Counted from the stretch's first letter, positions 1 to 6,043 are shown. The stretch: 7,474 nt of DNA from Afipia sp. (GCA_020056155.1 JAGVII010000185.1:1-7474); one strand, 5' to 3'. Notes: generated by a model not told the origin, from the sequence alone. A program made the numbers and translations.

Positions 1-837
<837 letters not shown>

Positions 838-838
838 C

Positions 839-864
839 GCGCGTGGCGTTTACGCCATTCGCGC
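839..864 (+). terminator. Hairpin just after the fumarase stop codon
   Basis: Two bases after the TAG, GCGCG (839-843) pairs with CGCGC (860-864), and TGGCG (844-848) pairs with CGCCA (853-857). The loop is TTTA and there is a two-base bulge at 858-859. This gives about ten GC-rich pairs. What follows is AAACG-rich and not a clean T tract, so it may be a 3'-end stabilising hairpin or a weak terminator for the fumarase transcript. Confidence 0.45.
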
Positions 865-898
865 AAACGAAATACGTTTCGACTTTCTCAACGACAAT

Positions 899-922
899 GG
901 CCGGGGCACGCATGCTCCGGCC
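899..922. terminator. Candidate bidirectional terminator between convergent genes
   Basis: GGCCGGGGCA (899-908) and TGCTCCGGCC (913-922) form a ten-pair stem with one G-T wobble around the four-base loop CGCA. It sits between the fumarase end (837, +) and the methyltransferase end (946, -), where a terminator serving both strands is expected. Neither flank has a strong T run, so intrinsic termination is plausible but not certain. Confidence 0.5.
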
Positions 923-945
923 ATGATTGCTTCGCGTTGATGGAA

Positions 946-1896
946 TTATGGCTCCAGCGTCACCTGCAAACCATCGTTGCTTTCAACGTGGACATAGCGG
1001 GGAGCGATCGGGCGTCCTCGTCCGCTGGCGACGGTCACGATGTTCTCCAGCGGAACGGCGCGCGCATCCGCCTCGGGACGAGACAGGATCAGATCGGCGT
1101 GGAACAGGCCTTCCGATTCGAGGCCGGTTGAATCGACTCCAAGCTTCGCGAGGGTCGCGAGCGTGTTCTCGAATTCCTCGGCATCGCGGAAGCGGCGCTG
1201 GATGAAGGTCACGCCGGTGAGCCGTTCGGTCACAAGCCCGCGCTGCGCGAACGCCGCTGCGAGTGAATCAATGGGAAACATCCGCAGCACGAAGGAGATG
1301 ATCCATGGAGTCGTCTCCGTCGCGTCGAGAATCTTGCCGAATGTCTTCTCCGTCACATAGCCAATGCAGCCCGTCGACATGATGACATCGGCGTCACGGA
1401 CGATGCGCGCGTCGTTCGCAGAGAGCGCATCATTTTCAAGATCGGCAACGATACCCTGATCGAGAAGGCCGACGTCCGTCGCATAGCGAACTGCCGGTGC
1501 CGAAATATCGAGGCCGATGAACCGCGCCAGGCCAACATCGGGCCACGCGGAATAGAAATTGCGATCGAGGTGCACCAGTTCTTCGGAACTGAGCGCCTTC
1601 ATCTCGCGCCGGGCGTAGCGATGGCGCAGACCGCCGAACGTCAACGGAAAGCGATGCACCGCGGCGTTGATGCCATATGAGCAGCCGACATCGAGCACGA
1701 CCGGTTTGGCGCCGGTTACAGCGGCTTTCGCGGCGAGGATCTGCCGCACGACAGGCTCGGCGACATCCGTAATCATGTAATCGAGATCGCCGAGAGCGGA
1801 AAAATAGGACCGAGGATCTTTCTCTACGTAAATGTCGTCGAAGATCGCCTTCGCCTGATTGATCCGAGAGAACTCTGTTCCCATTTCCTTCAGCAT
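946..1896 (-). CDS. Class I SAM-dependent methyltransferase, substrate unknown
   Basis: A predicted 316-residue cytoplasmic enzyme that would transfer a methyl group from S-adenosylmethionine. Motif I, VLDVGCSYG, lies at about residues 67-75. The acidic end of strand beta2 is FIGLDIS (126-132, Asp130). IVADLEN follows at about 149-155, and the motif IV region ADVIMSTGCIGYV at about 169-181. Between motif I and beta2 there is an insert of about 45 residues, longer than in minimal members, and an N-terminal segment of about 65 residues precedes the fold. I chose the ATG at 1896 because AGGAAAGGGG lies just upstream of it. An in-frame start at 1947 would add 17 residues with no ribosome binding site. 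The gene is alone on its strand and convergent with the fumarase gene. The upstream region is AT-richer and repeat-containing. No substrate can be read from the sequence; small-molecule or O-/N-methyl transfer are both possible. Confidence 0.85.
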   Translation of the reverse strand: MLKEMGTEFSRINQAKAIFDDIYVEKDPRSYFSALGDLDYMITDVAEPVVRQILAAKAAVTGAKPVVLDVGCSYGINAAVHRFPLTFGGLRHRYARREMKALSSEELVHLDRNFYSAWPDVGLARFIGLDISAPAVRYATDVGLLDQGIVADLENDALSANDARIVRDADVIMSTGCIGYVTEKTFGKILDATETTPWIISFVLRMFPIDSLAAAFAQRGLVTERLTGVTFIQRRFRDAEEFENTLATLAKLGVDSTGLESEGLFHADLILSRPEADARAVPLENIVTVASGRGRPIAPRYVHVESNDGLQVTLEP

Positions 1897-1919
1897 CGGC
1901 ACCCCTTTCCTTTTGACCC

Positions 1920-1945
1920 GCGAATTCTTTTCTATCTGCGAATTC
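1920..1945. repeat. Pair of GCGAATTC direct repeats upstream of the methyltransferase
   Basis: GCGAATTC occurs at 1920-1927 and again at 1938-1945, an 18-base period, separated by TTTTCTATCT. The pair sits just upstream of the methyltransferase ribosome binding site (1902-1911, minus strand), in the likely leader or promoter. Related GAATTCGC-type words recur at 2138-2145 and, less exactly, at 2082-2089. It could be a tandem operator or chance, since GAATTC is self-complementary. Confidence 0.25.
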
Positions 1946-2111
1946 AAAAATCATCATCTTCGCAAGAACGCGCCGCTTATTACAGAAACAGCAACGAAGA
2001 TAAACCCCGCAGCACTGATGTTGTTGGAGTACTTTCATACCATGCTGCAAACACAAGCGTGTATGAGCTCATTCAAAGCTGAAATTCGCTGAATACGGCA
2101 TCAAAAACGCG

Positions 2112-2159
2112 GCGTGAGAATTCTCGCGCGTGCAAACGAATTCGCGTTTCGAAACGCGA
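2112..2159. repeat. Two adjacent 18-base palindromes
   Basis: GCGTGAGAATTCTCGCGC (2112-2129) is self-complementary except for one T-G position. TCGCGTTTCGAAACGCGA (2142-2159) is a perfect 18-base palindrome. Their centres are 30 bases apart, close to three helical turns. They lie about 110-160 bases upstream of the four-cysteine protein start and more than 210 bases upstream of the methyltransferase start. They could be operator sites on one face of the helix; neither is followed by a T tract. Confidence 0.4.
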
Positions 2160-2175
2160 TGGCTTCATCCTTCAA

Positions 2176-2214
2176 GCGGATCGTTCAACCACGATCGCCG
2201 CGAAGCGATTGAAC
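2176..2214. repeat. Overlapping alternative hairpins upstream of the four-cysteine gene
   Basis: GCGG+ATCGT (2176-2184) can pair with ACGAT+CCGC (2191-2201) across a two-base bulge and a six-base loop. Alternatively GTTCAA (2183-2188) can pair with TTGAAC (2209-2214), closed inside by TCGC/GCGA. The two folds use overlapping bases and exclude each other. They end 54 bases before the ATG at 2269. If transcribed they could be a leader structure; if not, a protein-binding site. Confidence 0.25.
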
Positions 2215-2268
2215 GCTTGTCGGATAAGATGTTTGTGCGTTAGCGTGACCCGAAGGGAGATTGTTGGC

Positions 2269-2595
2269 ATGCGTCAATCGCGCCTGTTAGCTGTATTCGT
2301 TGCGGTGCCGGTATTGATGATCGGCGTGAGCAGCGCCGTTGCGGACTGCCGCGAGGATCATGCAGCTGCCGATCAGAACGTGCGCCGGACGCGCGCCGCC
2401 ATCGAGAAAATTCCCGACGATGGAAGCGATGCCGCCAGATGCGCTGCCTATCGCCGTTACATCGGCGCGCTGACGGCGCAGCGCGGCGTGATCGAGCGCT
2501 GCTCCACCGGCTCCAATCGCGCGCAGAACGTCAGCGCGATCGACACCGGCATCGCGGAGTACAACAAGCGGGCCGAGGCGATCTGCAAGAAGTGA
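2269..2595 (+). CDS. Small secreted four-cysteine protein, function unknown
   Basis: A predicted 108-residue exported protein. Residues 1-25 form a clear Sec signal peptide: a basic start (MRQSR), a hydrophobic core, and SSAVA before the likely cut at Ala25/Asp26. The mature part of about 83 residues is charged and apparently helical, with four cysteines at 27, 58, 78 and 106. They are evenly enough spread to form two disulfides in the periplasm; the first and last cysteines lie almost at the mature termini. I chose the ATG at 2269 because it starts the signal peptide and has GAAGGGAG about ten bases upstream. An in-frame ATG at 2209 would add 20 residues that spoil the signal sequence. No enzyme motif is visible and I do not recognise a named family. 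The gene is convergent with the TetR gene, with six bases between the stop codons. Confidence 0.75.
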   Translation: MRQSRLLAVFVAVPVLMIGVSSAVADCREDHAAADQNVRRTRAAIEKIPDDGSDAARCAAYRRYIGALTAQRGVIERCSTGSNRAQNVSAIDTGIAEYNKRAEAICKK

Positions 2596-2601
2596 TGCGC
2601 G

Positions 2602-3183
2602 CTATTTCTGCGGCGCGATGCCCTTGAACGACAGGCGCAGCGCCGCCTCGACGCGCGGGTCGTTCTTCTTCCACATGCCGTCGCTGATAAGCGAGGCGAT
2701 GCCGTGTGCGACGGCCCAGGCCAGCGCGAGCACATCCGGATCGGCAGGCCTGGCGGGTTCGGTCTGAAGTTCGGTGACCGCAAGGCGTAACTGCGCGAAC
2801 GCGCTGGGGACGCCGTCCTTTTCGATTTTGCTGTCCGATCCGAAGCGGCTGAAGGCGAGACGGAACAATCGCGGCTCCGCAGCAGCGAAATCGATATAGG
2901 CCATCGCCGAAGCGTGCAGGCGGTCCTTGCCCTTCAGCCCCGAGGTCGCCTTCTGCGAGCGATGGGCGAGCAGCGTCAGCGCCTCGGCCGCGACCGCCGC
3001 CAGCAACTGATCCTTGTCCGCGAAATGCTTGTAGGCCGCGCCCGATGTGACGCCGGCATCGCGTGCGGCTTCGCGCAGGCTGAAACTCTCCGCGCCGCTC
3101 TTGCGAACGCGCTCCAGCGCCAGCGCCACCAGCGCGCTGCGCAGGTCGCCGTGGTGATAGCTCTCTTTTTTGACCGCCTTCAT
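2602..3183 (-). CDS. TetR/AcrR-family transcriptional repressor (WHG-type C-terminal domain)
   Basis: A predicted 193-residue DNA-binding repressor. The N-terminus carries YHHGDLRSALV (9-19), typical of one TetR subgroup. The helix-turn-helix spans about 34-56 (FSLREAARDAGV then AAYKHFADKDQLL). The C-terminal ligand-binding domain contains WAVAHGIASLISDGMW (156-171), which matches the 'WHG' TetR C-terminal family. I chose the ATG at 3183 because YHHGDLR proteins normally start just before that motif; an in-frame GTG at 3228 would add 15 residues. No clear Shine-Dalgarno precedes 3183, and the start codon lies inside the first operator-like palindrome (3182-3200), which fits tight self-control or a leaderless message. 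It is divergent from the carotenoid oxygenase with paired operators between them, so it very probably regulates that gene. The ligand is unknown; an apocarotenoid or other hydrophobic oxygenase substrate is an inference. Confidence 0.93.
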   Translation of the reverse strand: MKAVKKESYHHGDLRSALVALALERVRKSGAESFSLREAARDAGVTSGAAYKHFADKDQLLAAVAAEALTLLAHRSQKATSGLKGKDRLHASAMAYIDFAAAEPRLFRLAFSRFGSDSKIEKDGVPSAFAQLRLAVTELQTEPARPADPDVLALAWAVAHGIASLISDGMWKKNDPRVEAALRLSFKGIAPQK

Positions 3184-3200
3184 GTAACTGCTGTTTACAT
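3182..3200. promoter_or_regulatory. Operator 1, 19-base imperfect palindrome
   Basis: ATGTAACTGCTGTTTACAT has six-base perfect arms (ATGTAA/TTACAT). It shares A-x-GTA and CTGTTTAC-x-T with operator 2; the centres are 37 bases apart. It overlaps the TetR start codon and the -35 element of the oxygenase promoter. The size and the TGTAAACAG core are typical of TetR-family sites. Confidence 0.65.
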
Positions 3201-3222
3201 TGCCGCGGCCGGGCCGTAAAGT
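3194..3222 (+). promoter_or_regulatory. Predicted sigma-70-type promoter of the carotenoid oxygenase
   Basis: TTTACA (3194-3199, five of six to consensus) and TAAAGT (3217-3222, four of six) are separated by exactly 17 bases. The -35 lies in operator 1 and the -10 abuts operator 2. A start near 3229 would give a leader of about 38 bases containing GGGAGGA (3253-3259) before the ATG at 3267. Confidence 0.5.
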
Positions 3223-3237
3223 ATGCACTGTTTACTT
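3219..3237. promoter_or_regulatory. Operator 2, 19-base imperfect palindrome
   Basis: AAGTATGCACTGTTTACTT has five-base arms (AAGTA/TACTT) and the same CTGTTTAC half-site in the same register as operator 1. It overlaps the 3' part of the predicted -10 element (3217-3222) and the expected transcription start of the carotenoid oxygenase, so bound repressor would block that promoter. Confidence 0.62.
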
Positions 3238-3266
3238 CAAACCAAAAAAGCCGGGAGGACGTCGCA

Positions 3267-4607
3267 ATGAGCCAGCTGGACACCGCCGCCGAGAGAGAGC
3301 CGTTCTGGGAGAAGGGCAATCTCGCACCGGTTCATGAGGAAGTGACCGCGTTCGATCTGCCGGTAGAGGGCAGCATTCCGCCCGAACTGAACGGGCTTTA
3401 TGCGCGCAATGGCGCTAATCCGCGTGAAGGCCATAGCGGTCATTGGTTTCTCGGCGACGGCATGCTGCATGGGGTGTCGCTGAAGGCCGGCCGCGCCGAG
3501 TGGTACCGCAACCGCTGGGTCCGTACCCCGCGTTTCAACGGCGCGCCGCGAAAGCCGGGCATGCCCGACATTCGCTCCGGTGTTGCCAACACCAACGTCA
3601 TGGCCCATGCCGGAAAAATCATGGCGCTGGTCGAGAGCGCGCTGCCGGTGGTGATGAACCGGGAACTCGAGACGGTTGGCTCCTACGACTACGACGGCAA
3701 GCTCGACACGCCGTTCACCGCGCATCCGAAGATCTGCCCGGTCACGGGCGAACTGCACTTCTTCGGCTACGGCTTCCAGCCGCCGTTCCTGACCTATCAT
3801 GCGGCCGATGCCACCGGCACGCTGATGCGCAGCATCCCGGTGCCGACCCGTGCGCCGACGATGGTGCATGATTTCGCCATGACCTCCGGGCACGTCGTGT
3901 TCATGGATCTGCCGGTGGTGTTCGACATGCCCGCGGCGCAGCGCGGCACCATGCCGTTCGCGTGGAGCGACAGCTACGGCGCGCGGCTCGGAATCCTCAA
4001 GCGTGGTGCGGGCATCGAGTCTTTGCGCTGGGTCGAGATCGAGCCGTGTTATGTTTTCCACGTCGCCAACGCGTTCGAGGAAGCGGACGGCACCATTGTG
4101 ATCGATGTCGCGTGGTACAACGAACTGTGGCGCGGGGGGCCGTCATCGAAGACCTTCGACAAGGCGGTGCTTCGTCGCTGGCGCATTGCACCGGGTGCGG
4201 CCCGGGCGCAGGAGCAGACGCTGGATGACAGGTCGATCGAGTTTCCGCGCGTCAATGACGACCGTGCCGGAATGCATCACGACATCGTCTATACGATCGA
4301 CGCAGGAGACGGGAATCTCGCGACGGGTTCGTACAGTTCGCTACGCAAATACGACCTGAAGACCGGCAAGAGCACGCAGCACACGTTCGACAAGGGCATG
4401 GCGAGCGAATTCGTTCACGTGCCGGGTGAGGGTGGGACAGGCGAAGACGATGGCTGGCTGATCGGTTTTGTCTACGACCGCGCCCGCGCCGCCAGCGACC
4501 TGATGATCCTCGATGCCCAGCGGATGGATGCAAAGCCCGTTGCGCGGATCATGCTTCCCGCCCGCGTGCCGCAGGGCTTCCACGGCAACTGGATGCCGGG
4601 GGTTTGA
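3267..4607 (+). CDS. Carotenoid oxygenase family (CCD/RPE65) nonheme-iron dioxygenase
   Basis: A predicted 446-residue cytoplasmic or peripheral-membrane enzyme that would use an Fe(II) centre and O2 to cleave a double bond in a carotenoid, apocarotenoid or related molecule into two carbonyl products. It is full length for the family. The four iron-binding histidines are visible in their usual blocks: H153 (TAHPKI), H201 (MVHDFA), H265 (CYVFHVANAFE) and H439 (GFHGNWMP). Second-shell glutamates are probably E324 (SIEFPRVN) and E381 (SEFVHVP). Other hallmarks are LNGLYARNGANP, HWFLGDGMLHG, VANTNV and ARLGIL. The ATG at 3267 has GGGAGGA seven bases upstream. The equivalents of the Tyr and Lys that I recall holding phenolic stilbenes in lignostilbene oxygenases appear absent (Val122 at the Lys place in ALVES), so stilbene cleavage is less likely. 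The TetR gene is divergent and probably represses it. The substrate and cleavage position cannot be read from sequence. Confidence 0.94.
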   Translation: MSQLDTAAEREPFWEKGNLAPVHEEVTAFDLPVEGSIPPELNGLYARNGANPREGHSGHWFLGDGMLHGVSLKAGRAEWYRNRWVRTPRFNGAPRKPGMPDIRSGVANTNVMAHAGKIMALVESALPVVMNRELETVGSYDYDGKLDTPFTAHPKICPVTGELHFFGYGFQPPFLTYHAADATGTLMRSIPVPTRAPTMVHDFAMTSGHVVFMDLPVVFDMPAAQRGTMPFAWSDSYGARLGILKRGAGIESLRWVEIEPCYVFHVANAFEEADGTIVIDVAWYNELWRGGPSSKTFDKAVLRRWRIAPGAARAQEQTLDDRSIEFPRVNDDRAGMHHDIVYTIDAGDGNLATGSYSSLRKYDLKTGKSTQHTFDKGMASEFVHVPGEGGTGEDDGWLIGFVYDRARAASDLMILDAQRMDAKPVARIMLPARVPQGFHGNWMPGV

Positions 4608-4619
4608 AGCCCCGCTTCT

Positions 4620-4690
4620 GTCATCACCGGGCTTGTCCCGATCACGAAGCACGGTGTCCGTAGGATGGCCGGGACAAGCCCGGCCATGAC
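4620..4690. repeat. Dispersed inverted repeat (REP-like), possible terminator
   Basis: CCGGGCTTGTCCCG (4627-4640) and CGGGACAAGCCCGG (4670-4683) are perfect 14-base complements. GTCAT (4620-4624) and ATGAC (4686-4690) continue the pairing beyond a two-base mismatch. The right arm can also fold alone: ATGGCCGGG (4665-4673) pairs with CCCGGCCAT (4679-4687) around ACAAG. From memory, elements with this arm sequence recur between genes in Bradyrhizobium and relatives. It lies between the oxygenase end (4607, +) and the convergent 98-residue gene's end (4734, -), so it could stop or stabilise both messages. There is no transposase. Confidence 0.75.
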
Positions 4691-4733
4691 ACCTGAGTAT
4701 GTTGTGTGATCGGCGCTTGAATGCGCCGCGCCC

Positions 4734-5030
4734 TTACGCCCGCGATCCCTTGAACGGGAAGCTGCCCATCGGGCCAATGCTGACATCGCCGGAAATGGAA
4801 TCGCCATCGACCTTGCCGCTGAAGGCCAGCGTCAGCGGCATCGGATCGGTGATCGATGCTTTCCATGCAACGTCGTTGCCGTTCACCGTGCCGTCGACGA
4901 TATCGGCTTCGTTGCCGTCCGCCGCCTGTTTGCCGGTCAGCGTATTGCCTGAACTCGCCAGCGTCAGCGTCGCGTCGCGATCGCCCAGCGGCGTGCTCAA
5001 GGTGATATTCCAGTTTCCATCGACTGCCAT
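4734..5030 (-). CDS. Small beta-rich protein of unknown function (98 residues)
   Basis: A complete 98-residue frame with a strong ribosome binding site (AAAGGGGGA, 5037-5045) seven to eight bases before the ATG at 5030. It has no signal peptide and no cysteine. It alternates short polar and hydrophobic strands with Gly/Asp/Asn turns: GNWNITL, then DATLTLASSGNTLTGK, DIVDGTVNGNDVAWKA, LTLAFSGKVDGDSISGDV and GSFPFKG. TLTL-x-SSGNTLTGK and LAFSGKVDGDSISGDV look like two versions of one strand-turn-strand unit, as in a small beta-sandwich or barrel. I do not recognise a named family. It is divergent from the isochorismatase-like hydrolase, with 232 bases between the starts and a palindrome midway. 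A ligand-binding or accessory role is only a guess. Confidence 0.8.
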   Translation of the reverse strand: MAVDGNWNITLSTPLGDRDATLTLASSGNTLTGKQAADGNEADIVDGTVNGNDVAWKASITDPMPLTLAFSGKVDGDSISGDVSIGPMGSFPFKGSRA

Positions 5031-5140
5031 CTATTGTCCCCCTTTGCTGTGCCGCATAGCCTGAATTGGTCTTGGTGCAGCACACGCTGCCGCCGATATA
5101 GCGTATTTTTGCGGCGCGAGCCCGAATTTTGTCGGAGCCA

Positions 5141-5160
5141 TTTGTCATACGGCAGACAAA
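5141..5160. promoter_or_regulatory. Candidate operator midway between divergent genes
   Basis: TTTGTCATACGGCAGACAAA has six-base arms TTTGTC/GACAAA around an eight-base centre. It lies about 110 bases from the start at 5030 (-) and about 103 bases from the start at 5263 (+). TTGTC/GACAA arms resemble sites bound by GntR-type regulators, but no such regulator is encoded in the window. Confidence 0.4.
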
Positions 5161-5262
5161 TTCCGTGCCGGAACTCCGGAGCGTGATCGCCGTTTGCCTG
5201 AGGCCTTTCTGGTGTGGAGGTTGGCAAGTCCGCATCATTCAGGACACCAAGAGGAGGCGGCA

Positions 5263-5865
5263 ATGGGAGAACTGACGCGGGAGGTGCCGTCACACGCCGT
5301 CCATCTCTGCGTCGACATGCAGCGGATGTTCTCCCGCGACGGGCCGTGGCGGACCCCCTGGATGGAGCGGGTGCTTCCGAACACCGTTGCGCTCGCCGGT
5401 CATGCGCCGGAGCAGACCATTTTCACGCGTTTCATCACGCCGCACCGCCCGTCAGACCTGCCGGGCACCTGGGTTCGCTATTACGAGAAGTGGCGGCATG
5501 TGACACGCGAGAGGCTCGATCCGTGCATGCTGGATCTGATGCCGGAGCTGCAGCAATTCGTCCCGCCGGCGGGCGTGCTCGACAAGATGGTCTATTCGGC
5601 TTTCGCCAACGGCCGGCTGCATGCCGAACTGCGCACGCGGCAATGCGATACGCTGGTCGTAAGCGGCTCGGAAACCGACGTCTGCGTGCTGTCGTCCGTG
5701 ATGGCCGCCGTCGATCACGGCTATCGGGTGATCCTGGCCTCCGACGCCGTTTGCAGTTCGTCCGATGAGAGTCACGACGCCCTGACGGACCTTTATCGGC
5801 GGCGCTTCGATATCCAGATCGAGATCGCCGAGACCGGTCAGATCATCGCGCAGTGGCGGCGATAG
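5263..5865 (+). CDS. Isochorismatase-like cysteine hydrolase
   Basis: A predicted 200-residue cytoplasmic hydrolase with the isochorismatase/nicotinamidase Rossmann-like fold. The catalytic triad is visible: Asp18 (VHLCVDMQRMF), Lys108 (GVLDKMVYSAF) and Cys141 (GSETDVCV), with the usual turn GSET before the cysteine. Further family blocks are FTRFITPHRP (about 54-63), HVTRERL and ASDAVCSSS (159-167). I chose the ATG at 5263 because GAGGAGG lies seven bases upstream; the in-frame ATG at 5194 would add 23 residues without a ribosome binding site. The family covers nicotinamidases, isochorismatases, carbamoyl-group hydrolases, ureidoacrylate and triuret hydrolases. The metal-site histidines of nicotinamidases are not evident, so an amide or carbamate hydrolase is likelier, but the substrate is unknown. 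It is divergent from the 98-residue protein gene. Confidence 0.9.
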   Translation: MGELTREVPSHAVHLCVDMQRMFSRDGPWRTPWMERVLPNTVALAGHAPEQTIFTRFITPHRPSDLPGTWVRYYEKWRHVTRERLDPCMLDLMPELQQFVPPAGVLDKMVYSAFANGRLHAELRTRQCDTLVVSGSETDVCVLSSVMAAVDHGYRVILASDAVCSSSDESHDALTDLYRRRFDIQIEIAETGQIIAQWRR

Positions 5866-5878
5866 TCACCCGGAGCAG

Positions 5879-5900
5879 GACTCGGGCATTGCCGTGAGTC
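5879..5900 (+). terminator. Weak hairpin after the hydrolase gene
   Basis: GACTC (5879-5883) pairs with GAGTC (5896-5900) around a 12-base loop that can close a further GGC/GCC step. It begins 14 bases after the hydrolase stop. There is no T tract, so it is only a possible transcript end. Confidence 0.2.
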
Positions 5901-5999
5901 GGCTGGCGTTGTCGGGGATTGCTGCACCTGCGATCCGGCGGTGCGTCACTTTGCCCGGAGGTACGCGCGTTGCCAGCCGCGCGGCAATTGATAGCCTCA

Positions 6000-6043
6000 C
6001 CTCAAGAGAGCTTTCGGTTCGGTGGTCAACTTCTCGCTTGAGG
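6000..6043 (+). promoter_or_regulatory. Leader hairpin that partly pairs the ribosome binding site of the Ig-like gene
   Basis: CCTCAAG (6000-6006) is complementary to CTTGAGG (6037-6043). After one A/G mismatch, GAG (6008-6010) pairs with CTC (6033-6035). The loop is about 22 bases. The right arm includes GAGG, the first part of the Shine-Dalgarno GAGGAGA (6040-6046) that precedes the GTG at 6053. The fold could lower translation or make it respond to temperature or a binding partner. Confidence 0.35.

Larger units (their letters stand above)
1897..2268. other. Gene-free AT-richer intergenic region with several palindromes
   Basis: These 372 bases separate the divergent methyltransferase (-) and four-cysteine protein (+) genes. 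I see no convincing coding frame in them. They should hold both promoters, but no -35/-10 pair stands out; a possible -10, TAAGAT, is at 2225-2230. The right half (2112-2214) is dense in inverted repeats, listed separately. Short frames that cross the region lack ribosome binding sites and the codon bias of the neighbours. Confidence 0.6.

Noticed and set aside
1436..2056. Minus-strand frame overlapping the methyltransferase and its upstream region
   Set aside because: It shares most of its length with the methyltransferase in another phase, is Arg/Ser-rich, and has no recognisable domain.
1920..2214. CRISPR array or integron-like site in the repeat-rich intergenic region
   Set aside because: The direct repeats are only eight bases and occur as one pair. 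Palindromes differ from one another, and there are no regular spacers or attC-like features.
2531..3319. Long minus-strand frame overlapping the TetR gene in another phase
   Set aside because: Low-complexity Arg/Ala/Gly composition with no ribosome binding site, and it overlaps a well-supported TetR gene.
3237..4061. Long minus-strand open frame opposite the carotenoid oxygenase
   Set aside because: The translation is rich in Arg, His and Ala with no domain motif. It runs opposite a gene with all catalytic residues, so it is a GC-driven shadow.
4642..5238. Minus-strand frame covering the 98-residue gene and the repeat
   Set aside because: Out of phase with the better-supported 98-residue frame, which has a strong ribosome binding site. 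It also reads through the palindromic repeat.
5194..5262. Earlier ATG start for the isochorismatase-like protein
   Set aside because: No ribosome binding site, whereas GAGGAGG sits correctly before the ATG at 5263.
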